Positions 33,939 through 42,532 of a stretch of DNA of 64,000 nucleotides are shown here, piece after piece. The DNA comes from Desulfolinea sp964487745 (GTDB lineage: Bacteria; Chloroflexota; Anaerolineae; Anaerolineales; Villigracilaceae). Made by a program: the position numbers and the translations under genes. The stretch is taken from the NCBI GenBank assembly GCA_964487745.1, contig CAZASG010000006.1, positions 1 to 64,000 on the forward strand. The letters are read 5' to 3'. The notes under the pieces were generated by a model. That model did no database searches, was not told the DNA's origin, and was given only the letters and a program-made list of their open reading frames with translations. Numbering within the stretch: the stretch's first letter is position 1; each line of letters opens with the position of its first letter.

Positions 33939-34919
33939 ATGAAAGTTCTATTTGTTGGCGGAACAGGGATCATAAGTTCAGCTTCATCCCGTTTGGCTGT
34001 CGAACGCGGGATCGAACTCTATCATCTCAATCGTGGCACCACGTCATATCGCCCCATGCCCGATGCCATCATCCAACTCACAGGCGATGTCTTTAGTAGC
34101 AAATCCTACAAAGCAGCTTTAGATGACCATGAATTTGACGCCGTTGTGCAGTGGCTTGGGTACGTCCCCGAACAGATCGAGCAAGATATCGAACTCTTTC
34201 GTGGACGCACGCAGCAATATCTCTTTATCAGCTCTGCATCGGCTTACCAAACGCCGGTTTCCCATCTCCCTGTAACTGAAGCAACGATCTTGGATAACCC
34301 TGTTTGGGAATACTCGCGTAATAAGATCGCCTGTGAAGAACTTTTAGTAAAAGCCTGGCGGGATGAGAAATTCCCGATGACGATTGTTCGTCCCTCACAT
34401 ACCTATGATCCGACCCTCTTCCCCACACATGGCGGATACGCTGTCTTAAAACGTATGAAGGAAGGGAAGCCCCTGGTCGTGCACGGCGACGGGACCTCGC
34501 TGTGGACACTGACACACCACGAAGATTTTGCGGTCGGGCTGGTGGGCTTGCTCGGCAACTCCGCAGCTATTGGCGATATTTTCCACATCACCTCCGATGA
34601 GTGGCTCTCGTGGAATCAAATTTATCAGGAGATCGCGCGCGCAGCGGGTGTCGAGGCAAAACTCGTTCACATCCCATCCGAAGTGATCGCGCGCTATGAC
34701 CAGGGTTGGGGCGATAGTCTGCTCGGTGATAAGACCCACTCAATGATCTTCGACAATAGCAAGATCCGCCGCGTTGTCCCGGATTTCAATCCCACAATCC
34801 CCTTCTCAGAAGGCGCTCGTCAGATCGTCACATGGCACGAAGCCGACCCCGAAAGACAGATTGTAGATGAAACCTTCTACGCCCTGAATGACCAAATCAT
34901 CGCAGACTATCAACAATAA
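33939..34919 (+). CDS. NAD-dependent epimerase/dehydratase-family (extended SDR) protein, 326 aa
   Basis: Rossmann start VLFVGGTGIISSASSRLA is a slight variant of the GxxGxxG motif (GGTGIIS). The SDR catalytic YxxxK is in WEYSRNKIACEELL. GDGTSLWTLTHHEDFAVGLVGLLGN is typical of the atypical SDR group related to CSP41/mRNA-binding proteins and to some sugar-nucleotide epimerases. Substrate cannot be inferred. ACAGGAG lies 8 nt before the ATG. Confidence 0.82.
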   Translation: MKVLFVGGTGIISSASSRLAVERGIELYHLNRGTTSYRPMPDAIIQLTGDVFSSKSYKAALDDHEFDAVVQWLGYVPEQIEQDIELFRGRTQQYLFISSASAYQTPVSHLPVTEATILDNPVWEYSRNKIACEELLVKAWRDEKFPMTIVRPSHTYDPTLFPTHGGYAVLKRMKEGKPLVVHGDGTSLWTLTHHEDFAVGLVGLLGNSAAIGDIFHITSDEWLSWNQIYQEIARAAGVEAKLVHIPSEVIARYDQGWGDSLLGDKTHSMIFDNSKIRRVVPDFNPTIPFSEGARQIVTWHEADPERQIVDETFYALNDQIIADYQQ

Positions 34920-34923
34920 AAAT

Positions 34924-35023
34924 GTCATTGCGAGGAGCGTAGCGACGACGCGTGCCCTTTAGGGTAAGCAATCTTTTCACGAACAGGAAGATTGCCACGC
35001 CGCCTACGGCGGCTCGCAATGAC
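34924..35023. repeat. Palindromic repeat, GTCATTGCGAG family, copy A (100 bp)
   Basis: Terminal inverted repeats GTCATTGCGAG / CTCGCAATGAC (11 bp, perfect) and an inner pair GCAATCTT / AAGATTGC. It occupies almost the whole intergenic gap. Two more copies lie at 48442-48528 (inside a gene) and 59793-59870. Confidence 0.9.
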
Positions 35024-35046
35024 AAAAATCAAGGAGCATAACATCA

Positions 35047-36333
35047 ATGACCGCATTCGAGATTCTGGAAGCCCTACAAAATGAAATCGGCACTCGCCGT
35101 GCAGGCACCGCAGGTGAAGCTCAGGCACAGGCATGGCTAAAGGAACGCGCCGAGAAACTGGACTTATTCGTTGAGATGGATGAATTTACCTTTATCGGTA
35201 ACGAAAAATATCGCCCGGTGATGATGCTGGTCATGTTCGCCATCATTGCTTCATCGTTCAGTTTCTTTATGGCAGGGAACTTTCCCCTTGCCCTTGCCTT
35301 TTTTGTCGGCTATTTCCTTGTGATCAATTTGCGCAAAAAACTTGAATTACGTTTTGCCACCTCCCGCAGCCAGAATATCATCGCGGGGTTGAAACGCCCC
35401 ATCTCTGAATTTGTGGAAAGCGAAGAGCAAGGCGAGGCACTTCTTGTCTGCGCACATTACGATACGCCGCGCAATTTCCCGAGCTGGTTCCCCAAAGTGC
35501 GGAATCTCTTCCGTGTGCTCAGTCCGCTTTCTTCGCTGGGAATTCTGCTCTTTATTCTTTCACTCCTTCTACGCGGGATAGCTTTCTTGATCTCGAGTTG
35601 GGATGTGCTGGCAACGATCAGTGTCTGGACGAGCAATATCGCGTTTATCTTCGTTCTGCCCGTTATTATTGCGATCCCTTTTTATGCCATCTACGCCCTG
35701 ATCGGGAAAAAGACCGACAGTCCGGGTGCTGATGATAATGGTTCTGGCACAGCCGTCGTGATGGATATGGCCAATCGCTTCAAGGAAAATCCCACCGAAA
35801 ATATTGATGTCTTCTTTGCCTGGTGGGGTGCCGAAGAGTTGGGCTTGTTTGGCTCACGTCAATTTATTCGTCGTTTCCACAAGAAGCTGAACAAGGACAC
35901 CTTCCATATCCTGAATATTGACTGTGTTGGCGTTTGCGAATATGTCACTGTCCACGCCGGGCAGGGTGTCTGGCGGCGCAAGAGGACATCCCCCGAAATG
36001 ATCGAGCGGATTGAGCGGCTGGCTGGCGGTTTGGAGATCAAAACTGTGCGCTCATGGGAATCGCCTATTTCGGGCGGATCGTCCGACCATGCCGGATGGG
36101 TGGATCGTGGTTATAGACAGGCAACCTCGCTCATTCGCGAGGATGAGCGCGAGCTTTCCCTCCCTGCGAAAATCTACGCCTGGCTAATGCGCATCCCGTA
36201 CGCCAATCAATTTGAAATGCAACATATCCACTCCCCGAACGATACACTCGAGGTCATCAAGCCGGAGGTGTTACACGGCACCGCAGATCTGGCGGAGGCG
36301 TATATTCGTGAGATTGACAAAACTGTGAATTAA
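35047..36333 (+). CDS. M28-family zinc metallopeptidase with membrane helices, 428 aa
   Basis: Aminopeptidase-type dinuclear zinc enzyme. The ligands are seen in order: His in LLVCAHYDTPR, Asp in SPGADDNGSG, Glu in WWGAEELGLFG, Asp in LNIDCVG and His in HIHSPNDT. An N-terminal membrane hairpin (about 55-95, MMLVMFAIIASSFSFFMAG) and a second pair of helices (about 160-220) insert between the first two ligand segments, so it is membrane-bound. AAGGAGC lies before the start. Confidence 0.88.
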   Translation: MTAFEILEALQNEIGTRRAGTAGEAQAQAWLKERAEKLDLFVEMDEFTFIGNEKYRPVMMLVMFAIIASSFSFFMAGNFPLALAFFVGYFLVINLRKKLELRFATSRSQNIIAGLKRPISEFVESEEQGEALLVCAHYDTPRNFPSWFPKVRNLFRVLSPLSSLGILLFILSLLLRGIAFLISSWDVLATISVWTSNIAFIFVLPVIIAIPFYAIYALIGKKTDSPGADDNGSGTAVVMDMANRFKENPTENIDVFFAWWGAEELGLFGSRQFIRRFHKKLNKDTFHILNIDCVGVCEYVTVHAGQGVWRRKRTSPEMIERIERLAGGLEIKTVRSWESPISGGSSDHAGWVDRGYRQATSLIREDERELSLPAKIYAWLMRIPYANQFEMQHIHSPNDTLEVIKPEVLHGTADLAEAYIREIDKTVN

Positions 36334-36341
36334 CTTCTGCA

Positions 36342-36378
36342 AAAAGAGCCGCATTGATCAGTGCGGCTCTTTTATTTT
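36342..36378 (+). terminator. Terminator after the M28 peptidase gene
   Basis: AAAGAGCCGCA / TGCGGCTCTTT with an 8-nt loop, flanked by TTTATTTT. Confidence 0.85.
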
Positions 36379-36426
36379 GTGCCAAAAGTTGTATGATAGA
36401 AGTGTAGCCATTGGTGGAGGTGATAA

Positions 36427-36984
36427 ATGGACATGTACGAGACATCCGCTATTCGTGAGTTGAACGAAAAACTCGCCGCTGTAAACAAATTTGATCTGGG
36501 TGCATTGATGCTTAACAGGCAAGGAATGCTGGCGCCATCGCAGATGAAAATCATCCGTAAACGTCTTTTGTGGACAGGGGCCATCCTACTCGCGACGGTC
36601 GGCTTCATCATTTACCAATATCTCAAGTCCGGGGTGCCTGAATTTGGGACTAAAACCTATATATATATCGGCGCTATACTGCTGGTCTTTTTCTTCGTTG
36701 GTCGCGCGTTTTTTATCGCTCTCAAAAACGCTTCGCAAAGAAAAGTTGAAAGCATGGACGGCGTTGGTGTCGCGGTCTACACAACCAGCACAGATCATGA
36801 TACGGGTCATGAAAGCACGACCTACTACTACAATATCGGCAATACCCGCTTTATGGTGCATTCAAAAGATGCATATTACGCGCTGGTCAATGAGTTGAAA
36901 TATCGAGCGTACTATTTGCCGGGTTCTAAGGTTTTGGTCAATATCGAAGCCCTTGAAGCGCCATCTTCCAAAACGCTAATGTGA
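36427..36984 (+). CDS. Membrane protein with two helices, 185 aa
   Basis: Cytosolic N-terminus (about 1-40), helices at about 55-72 and 80-100, then a C-terminal domain of mostly beta character (about 115-180, GVGVAVYTTSTDHDTGHESTTYYYNIGNTRFMV). GGAGGTGATAA lies directly before the ATG. Not assigned to a family; in overall shape it resembles small bacterial proteins with a membrane hairpin and a DUF-type extracytoplasmic or cytosolic beta domain. Confidence 0.62.
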   Translation: MDMYETSAIRELNEKLAAVNKFDLGALMLNRQGMLAPSQMKIIRKRLLWTGAILLATVGFIIYQYLKSGVPEFGTKTYIYIGAILLVFFFVGRAFFIALKNASQRKVESMDGVGVAVYTTSTDHDTGHESTTYYYNIGNTRFMVHSKDAYYALVNELKYRAYYLPGSKVLVNIEALEAPSSKTLM

Positions 36985-37017
36985 TACTCGCGTGTGAAAA
37001 ATCTTACAAAACTCATA

Positions 37018-37045
37018 TTGCCCACCGCCCAAGAGCGGCTATAAT
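37018..37045 (+). promoter_or_regulatory. Promoter of the riboflavin-importer operon
   Basis: TTGCCC (37018-37023), 16-nt spacer and TATAAT (37040-37045), so transcription starts near 37052, about 14 nt before the riboswitch. Confidence 0.78.
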
Positions 37046-37065
37046 CTAATTACATTCAAATTAAC

Positions 37066-37240
37066 CTTCGGGGCAGGGTGACGCTTGCAAGAGCGAATTC
37101 CCGATCGGTGGTACAGCCCACGAGTGTTTTTATCAAAGCACATGATCCGATGAGATTTCGGAGCCGACGGTATAGTCCGGATAGAAGAAGGTCTACAAGC
37201 AGCATTAACATACGTTAGTGTTGGCTGTGCATTTGCCCCG
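37066..37240 (+). promoter_or_regulatory. FMN riboswitch (RFN element)
   Basis: The conserved blocks are in order: CTTCGGGGCAGGGTG, AATTCCCGATCGGTGGT, AGCCCACGAG, TGATCCGATGAGATTTCGG, AGCCGACGGTATAGTC, GGATAGAAGAAGGT and TTTGCCCCG. P1 pairs TTCGGGGCA (37067-37075) with TGCCCCGAA (37234-37242) over 9 bp. The element senses flavin mononucleotide and normally lowers riboflavin biosynthesis or transport when FMN is abundant. The following genes are an ABC importer, consistent with RibXY. Confidence 0.95.
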
Positions 37241-37268
37241 AAAACTTATGTTTTCGGGATTTTTTATT
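37237..37268 (+). terminator. Intrinsic terminator overlapping riboswitch P1
   Basis: CCCGAAAAC / GTTTTCGGG with a 4-nt loop, then ATTTTTTATT. Its left arm overlaps the 3' strand of P1 (37234-37242), so P1 and this terminator cannot both form fully. Confidence 0.75.
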
Positions 37269-37304
37269 AGGCAGTTTGCGCACCATTTTGCTTGTATCTT
37301 TTCA

Positions 37305-37337
37305 CGCCCCGCAAAGAAAATAGCGGAGCGTTTTTTG
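37305..37337 (+). terminator. Second candidate terminator in the riboflavin-operon leader
   Basis: CGCCCCGC / GCGGAGCG (one mismatch) with a 10-nt loop, followed by TTTTTTG, ending about 20 nt before the permease ATG. Confidence 0.5.
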
Positions 37338-37357
37338 TTCCGCATACTCGAGGCTCC

Positions 37358-38158
37358 ATGGATATTCACCTCGTCCGCAAGATCAAATCATTCCCCCAGC
37401 GTGCAACTCAATTCTGGACCGCGCTCATCTCCCTTTTCCTTGCGCTGGCGGGATGGCAGATTCTGACTCAACTTACCGATCTGCCTGCTTTTATCCTCCC
37501 TTCCCCCATGGATGTGGGGACACGCTTCGCGCGCGCGCTCACGGATGGAAGCTTGCTACGCCACACAGGCGTGACACTCGGCGAAGTACTGCTCGGGCTA
37601 CTAACCGGCACCACAGCCGCTACCGTGCTCGGATATTTACTCGCTAAATCCCGTCTCTTTGAACGTATTCTCGCCCCCTACCTTGTCGCCAGCCAGGCAG
37701 TGCCCGTCGTTGCCATTGCTCCGCTGCTCGTCATCTGGTTCGGCCCCGGCATTTTTTCGAAAATTCTTATCTGCGCCCTGATCGTCTTCTTCCCCGTTTT
37801 GGTCAACACCATCGTCGGCGTACGGGCTGTCCCCACCGCCCTGCGCGACCTAATGCGCTCATTGCGTGCTACACGCTGGCAAACGCTACGCCACCTCGAA
37901 ATCCCGGCAGCGCTGCCTGTCTTTCTTGGCGGATTGCGCATAGGCGCTGCGCTTTCCGTTATTGGCGCGGTCGTCGGTGAATTCGTTGGTGCCGACCAGG
38001 GTTTGGGCTTCCTCATCAACGTCGGACGCGGACAGTACGACACCGCCCTCGTCTTCGTCGCTATCTTTGCCCTTGTCGCGCTGGCACTGGCGCTTTATGG
38101 CATCGTCGCCTGGCTGGAAAATTATCTCCTCAAGTGGCAAGCCTGGCGGAATCATTAA
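37358..38158 (+). CDS. ribX: Riboflavin ABC transporter permease RibX-type, 266 aa
   Basis: Permease of the SsuC/ThiX-like family with six helices. EAA-loop region is seen in LRDLMRSLRATRWQTLRHLEIPAALPVFLGG, followed by SVIGAVVGEFVGADQGLG, both typical. The reading frame is open upstream to 37292, but the ATG at 37358 is preferred because the extension runs through a terminator. The upstream FMN riboswitch is the reason for the riboflavin assignment. Confidence 0.82.
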   Translation: MDIHLVRKIKSFPQRATQFWTALISLFLALAGWQILTQLTDLPAFILPSPMDVGTRFARALTDGSLLRHTGVTLGEVLLGLLTGTTAATVLGYLLAKSRLFERILAPYLVASQAVPVVAIAPLLVIWFGPGIFSKILICALIVFFPVLVNTIVGVRAVPTALRDLMRSLRATRWQTLRHLEIPAALPVFLGGLRIGAALSVIGAVVGEFVGADQGLGFLINVGRGQYDTALVFVAIFALVALALALYGIVAWLENYLLKWQAWRNH

Positions 38159-38213
38159 ATATTTTTTTTACGAAAACAACTTGCGAATTTCGCGAGTAAA
38201 TCAGGAGAAATTC

Positions 38214-39200
38214 ATGTCCAAAATTGCACGCCTTTTCTGTATTCTCAGCCTCATCGCGATCTTGACAACCGCTTGTGGGAGTTCAACCACACCCGCAGAG
38301 CCTGCCGAACTGACCCACATCCGCTTGCCGATGGGCTACATCCCCAATATTCAATATGCGCCCTATTACGTGGCGGTCGAAAAAGGCTATTTCGCCGAAG
38401 CCGGGATCGAGCTTGAATTCGATTACAGCTTCGAGACCGACGGGGTCGCGTTAGTGGGCGCTGAAACTCTCCCCTTCTCTGTTGTTTCGGGAGAGCAAGT
38501 TCCAATGGCGCGCGCCAACGGTCTGCCCGTCGTCTATGTAGCTGCCTGGTACAAGGACTATCCCGTTTCGGTTGTCTCCAAATCCGAAGCAGGCATCACA
38601 TCCCCTGCTGATCTGGTCGGGAAAAAGATCGGGCTGCCCGGTCTCTTCGGTGCCAATTACGTGGGCTTTGTTGCCCTGCTGCACACCAACGATTTGAGCG
38701 AAAGTGATCTGACACTGGATGCCATTGGCTTCAATCAAGTTGAAGCATTAGCGACGGATCAGGAAGAAGCCATTGTTGGCTATACTGCCAACGAACCGAT
38801 CCAGCTTGCGGCGCAGGGATACGAGGTCAACGAGATCCGCGTTGCCGACTACGTCAGCCTGGCATCGAACGGTTTGTTAACCAACGAAAAAATGATCGCC
38901 GAAAACCCTGAAATGGTGCGTGCAATGGTCAATGCCTTCCTGCGCGGTATCGAATATGCAGCCGCGCACCCTGACGAGGCTTATGAGATCAGCAAAAAAT
39001 ACGTCGAGAACTTGGCAGAAGCTGACGAAGCCACTCAAAAAGAAGTGCTGGCAACCTCCATCGCCCTCTGGCAAATAGAAAACCTCGGCTACTCCGACCC
39101 CCAAGCCTGGGAAAACATGAACGAAGTTCTTTTCGAGATGGGCTTGATCCCGGAATTGATCGATATCGACGCCGCGTATTCGAACGAGTTTTTGCCCTAG
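38214..39200 (+). CDS. ribY: Riboflavin ABC transporter substrate-binding lipoprotein RibY-type, 328 aa
   Basis: NMT1/THI5-like periplasmic binding protein. Signal peptide with lipobox LTTAC; then IRLPMGYIPNIQYAPYYVAVEKGYFAEAGIEL, the family signature, and IGLPGLFGANYVGF. A longer frame reading into the preceding permease gene exists but is rejected since AGGAG is 8 nt before the ATG at 38214. Co-operonic with RibX and an ATPase, under FMN riboswitch control. Confidence 0.86.
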   Translation: MSKIARLFCILSLIAILTTACGSSTTPAEPAELTHIRLPMGYIPNIQYAPYYVAVEKGYFAEAGIELEFDYSFETDGVALVGAETLPFSVVSGEQVPMARANGLPVVYVAAWYKDYPVSVVSKSEAGITSPADLVGKKIGLPGLFGANYVGFVALLHTNDLSESDLTLDAIGFNQVEALATDQEEAIVGYTANEPIQLAAQGYEVNEIRVADYVSLASNGLLTNEKMIAENPEMVRAMVNAFLRGIEYAAAHPDEAYEISKKYVENLAEADEATQKEVLATSIALWQIENLGYSDPQAWENMNEVLFEMGLIPELIDIDAAYSNEFLP

Positions 39201-39213
39201 CCCTCACCCTTGG

Positions 39214-39236
39214 CCCCTCTCCCTAAGGGAGAGGGG
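39214..39236. repeat. Small palindrome CCCCTCTCCCT in the operon gap
   Basis: 11-bp perfect arms CCCCTCTCCCT / AGGGAGAGGGG around one base, with a preceding CCCTCACCC. A common intergenic palindrome of environmental genomes; the right arm also provides the GGAGAGGGG that could serve as ribosome site for the ATPase gene. Confidence 0.7.
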
Positions 39237-39243
39237 AATAAAT

Positions 39244-39987
39244 ATGAAAAAAGCACCTATCCTCTCCGTCCAGCAAATGGACATGATCTTTCCCGATGAT
39301 AATGGCGGTTTGCACGCGGTCGAGAATATCTCGTTCAAAGTCTGTCCGCAGGAATTCGTCTGCGTGGTCGGCCCTTCAGGCTGTGGCAAAAGCACCCTTC
39401 TACGTGTGCTGGCAAGCTTGCTCAAACCCACACAGGGAAAGGTCGACTTTGCAAGCAATCAGCCGCGCGTCGGCATGGTTTTTCAGGATTCCAACCTGAT
39501 GCCATGGCGCAGTGTCCGCGAAAATATCATCCTGCCCCTCGAGTTGAACGGGACGGATAATGCTCAATCCGCCCAAAAAGCGCAGGATCTGATCGAGTTG
39601 GTCGGCTTGCAGGGATTTGAGGAGAATCTGCCGCGCGATCTCTCTGGCGGGATGGCGCACCGCGTCGCTCTTGCCCGAAGCCTGGTACACGACCCCGATA
39701 TTCTCCTCCTGGACGAACCATTCGCCTCCCTCGACGCCCTGACGCGTGAACGCATGGGAGCAGAATTGCTACGCATCTGGCAAGCCCGCCAGAAGACCGT
39801 TATCATGGTCACGCATTCGATCAGCGAAGCCCTCTTCCTTGCAGACCGCGTCCTCGTCCTGACACAGCGTCCCGGCAGCATCAAACTGGATATGGAAGTA
39901 GCGCTTCCCCGTCCTCGCCAGGAGGAAATGCGTTATACCACCCAATTCGGGGAGATGGCAAAAACACTAAAATCTGCGATCAAATAA
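39244..39987 (+). CDS. ABC transporter ATP-binding protein of the riboflavin importer, 247 aa
   Basis: Nitrate/sulfonate/taurine-type importer ATPase. Walker A GPSGCGKST, Q-loop VGMVFQDSNLMPW, signature LSGGMAHRV, Walker B ILLLDEPFASLD and switch His in MVTHSISEA. It completes the three-gene importer with ribX and ribY. A terminator follows directly. Confidence 0.92.
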   Translation: MKKAPILSVQQMDMIFPDDNGGLHAVENISFKVCPQEFVCVVGPSGCGKSTLLRVLASLLKPTQGKVDFASNQPRVGMVFQDSNLMPWRSVRENIILPLELNGTDNAQSAQKAQDLIELVGLQGFEENLPRDLSGGMAHRVALARSLVHDPDILLLDEPFASLDALTRERMGAELLRIWQARQKTVIMVTHSISEALFLADRVLVLTQRPGSIKLDMEVALPRPRQEEMRYTTQFGEMAKTLKSAIK

Positions 39988-40021
39988 AAAAAGGCGAGCG
40001 TTTGAAACGCTCGCCTTTTGC
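39988..40021. terminator. Terminator after the riboflavin importer operon
   Basis: AAAGGCGAGCGTTT / AAACGCTCGCCTTT nearly perfect, with A- and T-tracts on each side, so it may serve both converging genes. Confidence 0.88.
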
Positions 40022-40035
40022 ATTGTAAAGAAAGA

Positions 40036-40743
40036 TCATATCAAAGGTTCTAAAAGGGAAAAGAGATAAAGCATCCCAAAGGTAAAAGAATTGACGATCA
40101 GGTGCAGGATCATGCCGGGGAAGATCGACTTGGAGCGATGATATAGATAAGCAAAGACCAAACCCAGTAAAAATGCGGGAAGCAGTATTGCTATTTGCAA
40201 ATGGCCGATAGAGAAGATCGCGGCGCTGATCACCGCTGACTTTTTCCAACCATATTTCTGTTGTAACCCGCCAAAAAGAAAGCCTCGAAAGAATATCTCT
40301 TCCACAAGCGGAGCCAGCACAACGCCAACAAAAACAAATAAGCCAACCGATTCACCTGTGCTAAAAAACTCCGAAAGATATTCCCCTTGCGGGGCGATCC
40401 CAAAGAGCATCAAGAGGACGTTGTGCAGCATGATCAAGATATACGTTCCCAAAAGCAAGCCACATCCCAGCGCCAGATTTTCTATTTTGAAATTGCGTAA
40501 ACCCAACACATTAATTTTAGCACCCTTACGCCACAGGATCACGATCACCGGGATAACGAAAACTACCTGATAAAAGACCATCATCAGATCGGCAGTTTCG
40601 GGCCATTGGAAGACAACCCCAAATACCCCTGCGGAGATCAGGATAATCGCGAGAAAACTGAACAGGATCTCGCGCACAGACCAGGGGACAATAATATTAT
40701 TCTCGCCTTCTATTGAAGGCGCCGAGATATTTTCATTTTGCAT
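40036..40743 (-). CDS. CPBP-family intramembrane metalloprotease, 235 aa
   Basis: Eight hydrophobic helices with the CAAX/ABI motif pattern: PLVEEIFFRGFLFGG (EExxxR), FSIGHLQIA and ILHLIVNS with the His residues that bind zinc. Families like this process prenylated or small membrane peptides, or protect producers of bacteriocins. Start at 40743 follows AAGGGG. No linked substrate was found. Confidence 0.87.
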   Translation of the reverse strand: MQNENISAPSIEGENNIIVPWSVREILFSFLAIILISAGVFGVVFQWPETADLMMVFYQVVFVIPVIVILWRKGAKINVLGLRNFKIENLALGCGLLLGTYILIMLHNVLLMLFGIAPQGEYLSEFFSTGESVGLFVFVGVVLAPLVEEIFFRGFLFGGLQQKYGWKKSAVISAAIFSIGHLQIAILLPAFLLGLVFAYLYHRSKSIFPGMILHLIVNSFTFGMLYLFSLLEPLI

Positions 40744-40800
40744 GGACAAAACCCCTTATTCAGGTAAGTTTATTTGGATGGGCTATTTTAGCACTAAAGC

Positions 40801-42030
40801 TTACTCTTTCACCCTTACAATCACATATCCTCCCAGAACGAATGCCCCCAATACTGCCAAGGCAATCCCAACCCCAAAGTGATCCGCGAGCAACCCCAAC
40901 AAGGGAGCGAAAAGCGCGGTCAGGATGGTGCTGAACTGTGCTTCGACGGAGAGTCCCGATGCCATGACGCGGCTGTCGATCTGGTCGCTAATATAGGCGA
41001 CGTTCATCGGACGGCGCAGGCTTGCGAGCGCATAGAAGATGAGGAAGACGAGAATGGACAGGATCGTCAGATTTGCAGATGTGGCAAACCCGGCGACGAG
41101 GAGCATCGTTGCGCCGAACAAGAAGGTGAGATTGATGGCACGTCCCAGCGAGAGGAAGCGGTTGCTGAATCCCGCCGCGCTACGGGAGGCGTAGCTGGTG
41201 AAGAGATAGATGACGAAGTAGACCAATCCGATGAGTAGGGCGCTGCGTTTAATGTCGCTGACAAGGAGCAGGAAAGGTAAGGAAAGAGCAAAACTCTCCA
41301 AAATTGGTTGGAGATAATCTTTTGTGGATTTGAACAGAGCAATATAAAGAGAACTGTTCAAAATGGAGCGCAGAGCAAGCCGATTGGCGAATATCCCGCT
41401 GAAGCCGCGCAGCGTGTTTTTGGTCTGGAGCCAAATGTTCTTGAGTGGAATCCGTTGAAGATCGCCATCCAAGGCTTTGGGGTACGAGAGCATGTTCAGT
41501 AAATCCAACGTATAGGGGATGGTCGCCGCCAAAAACATGACGCGATAACTGCCCGTGTAAAAGACAAGGGCGGCTGCGATGAGAGCATTGATCGCCGAGC
41601 CAAGCTGGGAAAAGGAGCGCGTGCGCCCATAATAGGCGACCTTGAGATGCTCACGCCCCGTCATTTTGAGATGCTCGAGGATGAGGGCTTTATGCGTGCC
41701 GGAGCGGAAGGCTTCGCCAAAGGCGAAAAGGATCATCGCGAGCGCGTAGAGGGGAAAGCTGGCGAAGAGGTAGAAAATGCCGAAAGAAATTAGATAGGAG
41801 ACGAACGCCATGACCATCGCCTTGCGACGACCAAAGGCATCGGCAAAGACGCCGGTGGGCAGCTCAAGGATATTCGTCGCCACGTCGCGGATGGAGTAGA
41901 GAAAGCCGATCTGCAAGAAGCTCAGCCCCGCTTCACGAAAGATGAGAATGATGAAGGGATCGAAGAAACGCAGATTCTTGAGAAAGCCGTAGGCGGCAAA
42001 GCGGGGGAACATGCGGTCGTTTTTGAGCAT
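40801..42030 (-). CDS. Major facilitator superfamily transporter, 409 aa
   Basis: Twelve hydrophobic helices. LPTGVFADAFGRRKAMV is motif A of the first half; the second half has GFSNRFLSLGRAI. Similar proteins are annotated as MFS transporters of unknown substrate. The ATG at 42030 follows a -10 element TACAAT by exactly 6 nt. Ends only 58 nt from the CPBP protease start, on the same strand. Confidence 0.85.
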   Translation of the reverse strand: MLKNDRMFPRFAAYGFLKNLRFFDPFIILIFREAGLSFLQIGFLYSIRDVATNILELPTGVFADAFGRRKAMVMAFVSYLISFGIFYLFASFPLYALAMILFAFGEAFRSGTHKALILEHLKMTGREHLKVAYYGRTRSFSQLGSAINALIAAALVFYTGSYRVMFLAATIPYTLDLLNMLSYPKALDGDLQRIPLKNIWLQTKNTLRGFSGIFANRLALRSILNSSLYIALFKSTKDYLQPILESFALSLPFLLLVSDIKRSALLIGLVYFVIYLFTSYASRSAAGFSNRFLSLGRAINLTFLFGATMLLVAGFATSANLTILSILVFLIFYALASLRRPMNVAYISDQIDSRVMASGLSVEAQFSTILTALFAPLLGLLADHFGVGIALAVLGAFVLGGYVIVRVKE

Positions 42031-42036
42031 GTTTTG

Positions 42037-42042
42037 ATTGTA
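42037..42042 (-). promoter_or_regulatory. -10 element of a leaderless promoter
   Basis: TACAAT on the minus strand, exactly 6 nt before the ATG whose A is at 42030. Confidence 0.55.
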
Positions 42043-42072
42043 GCATTGATGGAACGCAGATAGCGCGGATGA

Positions 42073-42101
42073 ATAAAAAAAAGCTACGAGATTTCGTAGC
42101 C
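42073..42101 (-). terminator. Terminator after the ASCH gene
   Basis: GCTACGA / TCGTAGC arms read on the minus strand, followed by nine T. It begins right after the stop codon at 42101-42103. Confidence 0.85.
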
Positions 42102-42532
42102 TAAGAAATTTTTTGTCCTGCGTATTTTAGTGATGTGTATCTGAAGCTTTGGGGAGGATGAAAGCCTTTTTCTGCTTTTCGTAAATCAGATAGGCCTATT
42201 GGATTTGTGAATTGCCAAACATTCTCTATAAATATCGCTACTCCTGTCTCTGAATTTTTGTAATATTCATCAAATTCTTTTTTGCTAATGCCTGCTTTTT
42301 TTCTAACTTTATCCCACATCTCGCCTATCGCATATTTTTGTACTTCTTCAACTTTAAAAGCACCTACCAAAGACTTAACAGGAGATGATACATATAGCAA
42401 AACCAAATCACCAGAAGATAAATGTTTGGGTTTTATTTTTCTTAGCTCGACAGTTTTTGAACCATCAAAAATTTTCTTAGCATATTTTGGGCGAATAGAT
42501 ATAAGGACTGCGCTAGATGCCATTTTTTGCAT
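42101..42532 (-). CDS. ASCH (PUA-like) domain protein, 143 aa
   Basis: Single-domain ASCH fold: SAVLISIRPKYAKKIFDGSKTVELRK is the hallmark of the family, followed by GDLVLLYVSSPVKSLVGAFKV. ASCH proteins bind RNA or modified nucleic acids and often occur with toxins. The start could be 42532 or, with a better spaced AAAGGA, 42523. It overlaps the 3' end of the upstream GNAT-PIN fusion gene by about 10-20 nt, so the two are co-translated. AT-rich compared with neighbours, suggesting transfer as a unit. Confidence 0.82.
   Translation of the reverse strand: MQKMASSAVLISIRPKYAKKIFDGSKTVELRKIKPKHLSSGDLVLLYVSSPVKSLVGAFKVEEVQKYAIGEMWDKVRKKAGISKKEFDEYYKNSETGVAIFIENVWQFTNPIGLSDLRKAEKGFHPPQSFRYTSLKYAGQKIS

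Noticed and set aside
37292..37357. N-terminal extension of the RibX permease
   Set aside because: The extension would be read through a predicted terminator hairpin and lacks homology to permeases.
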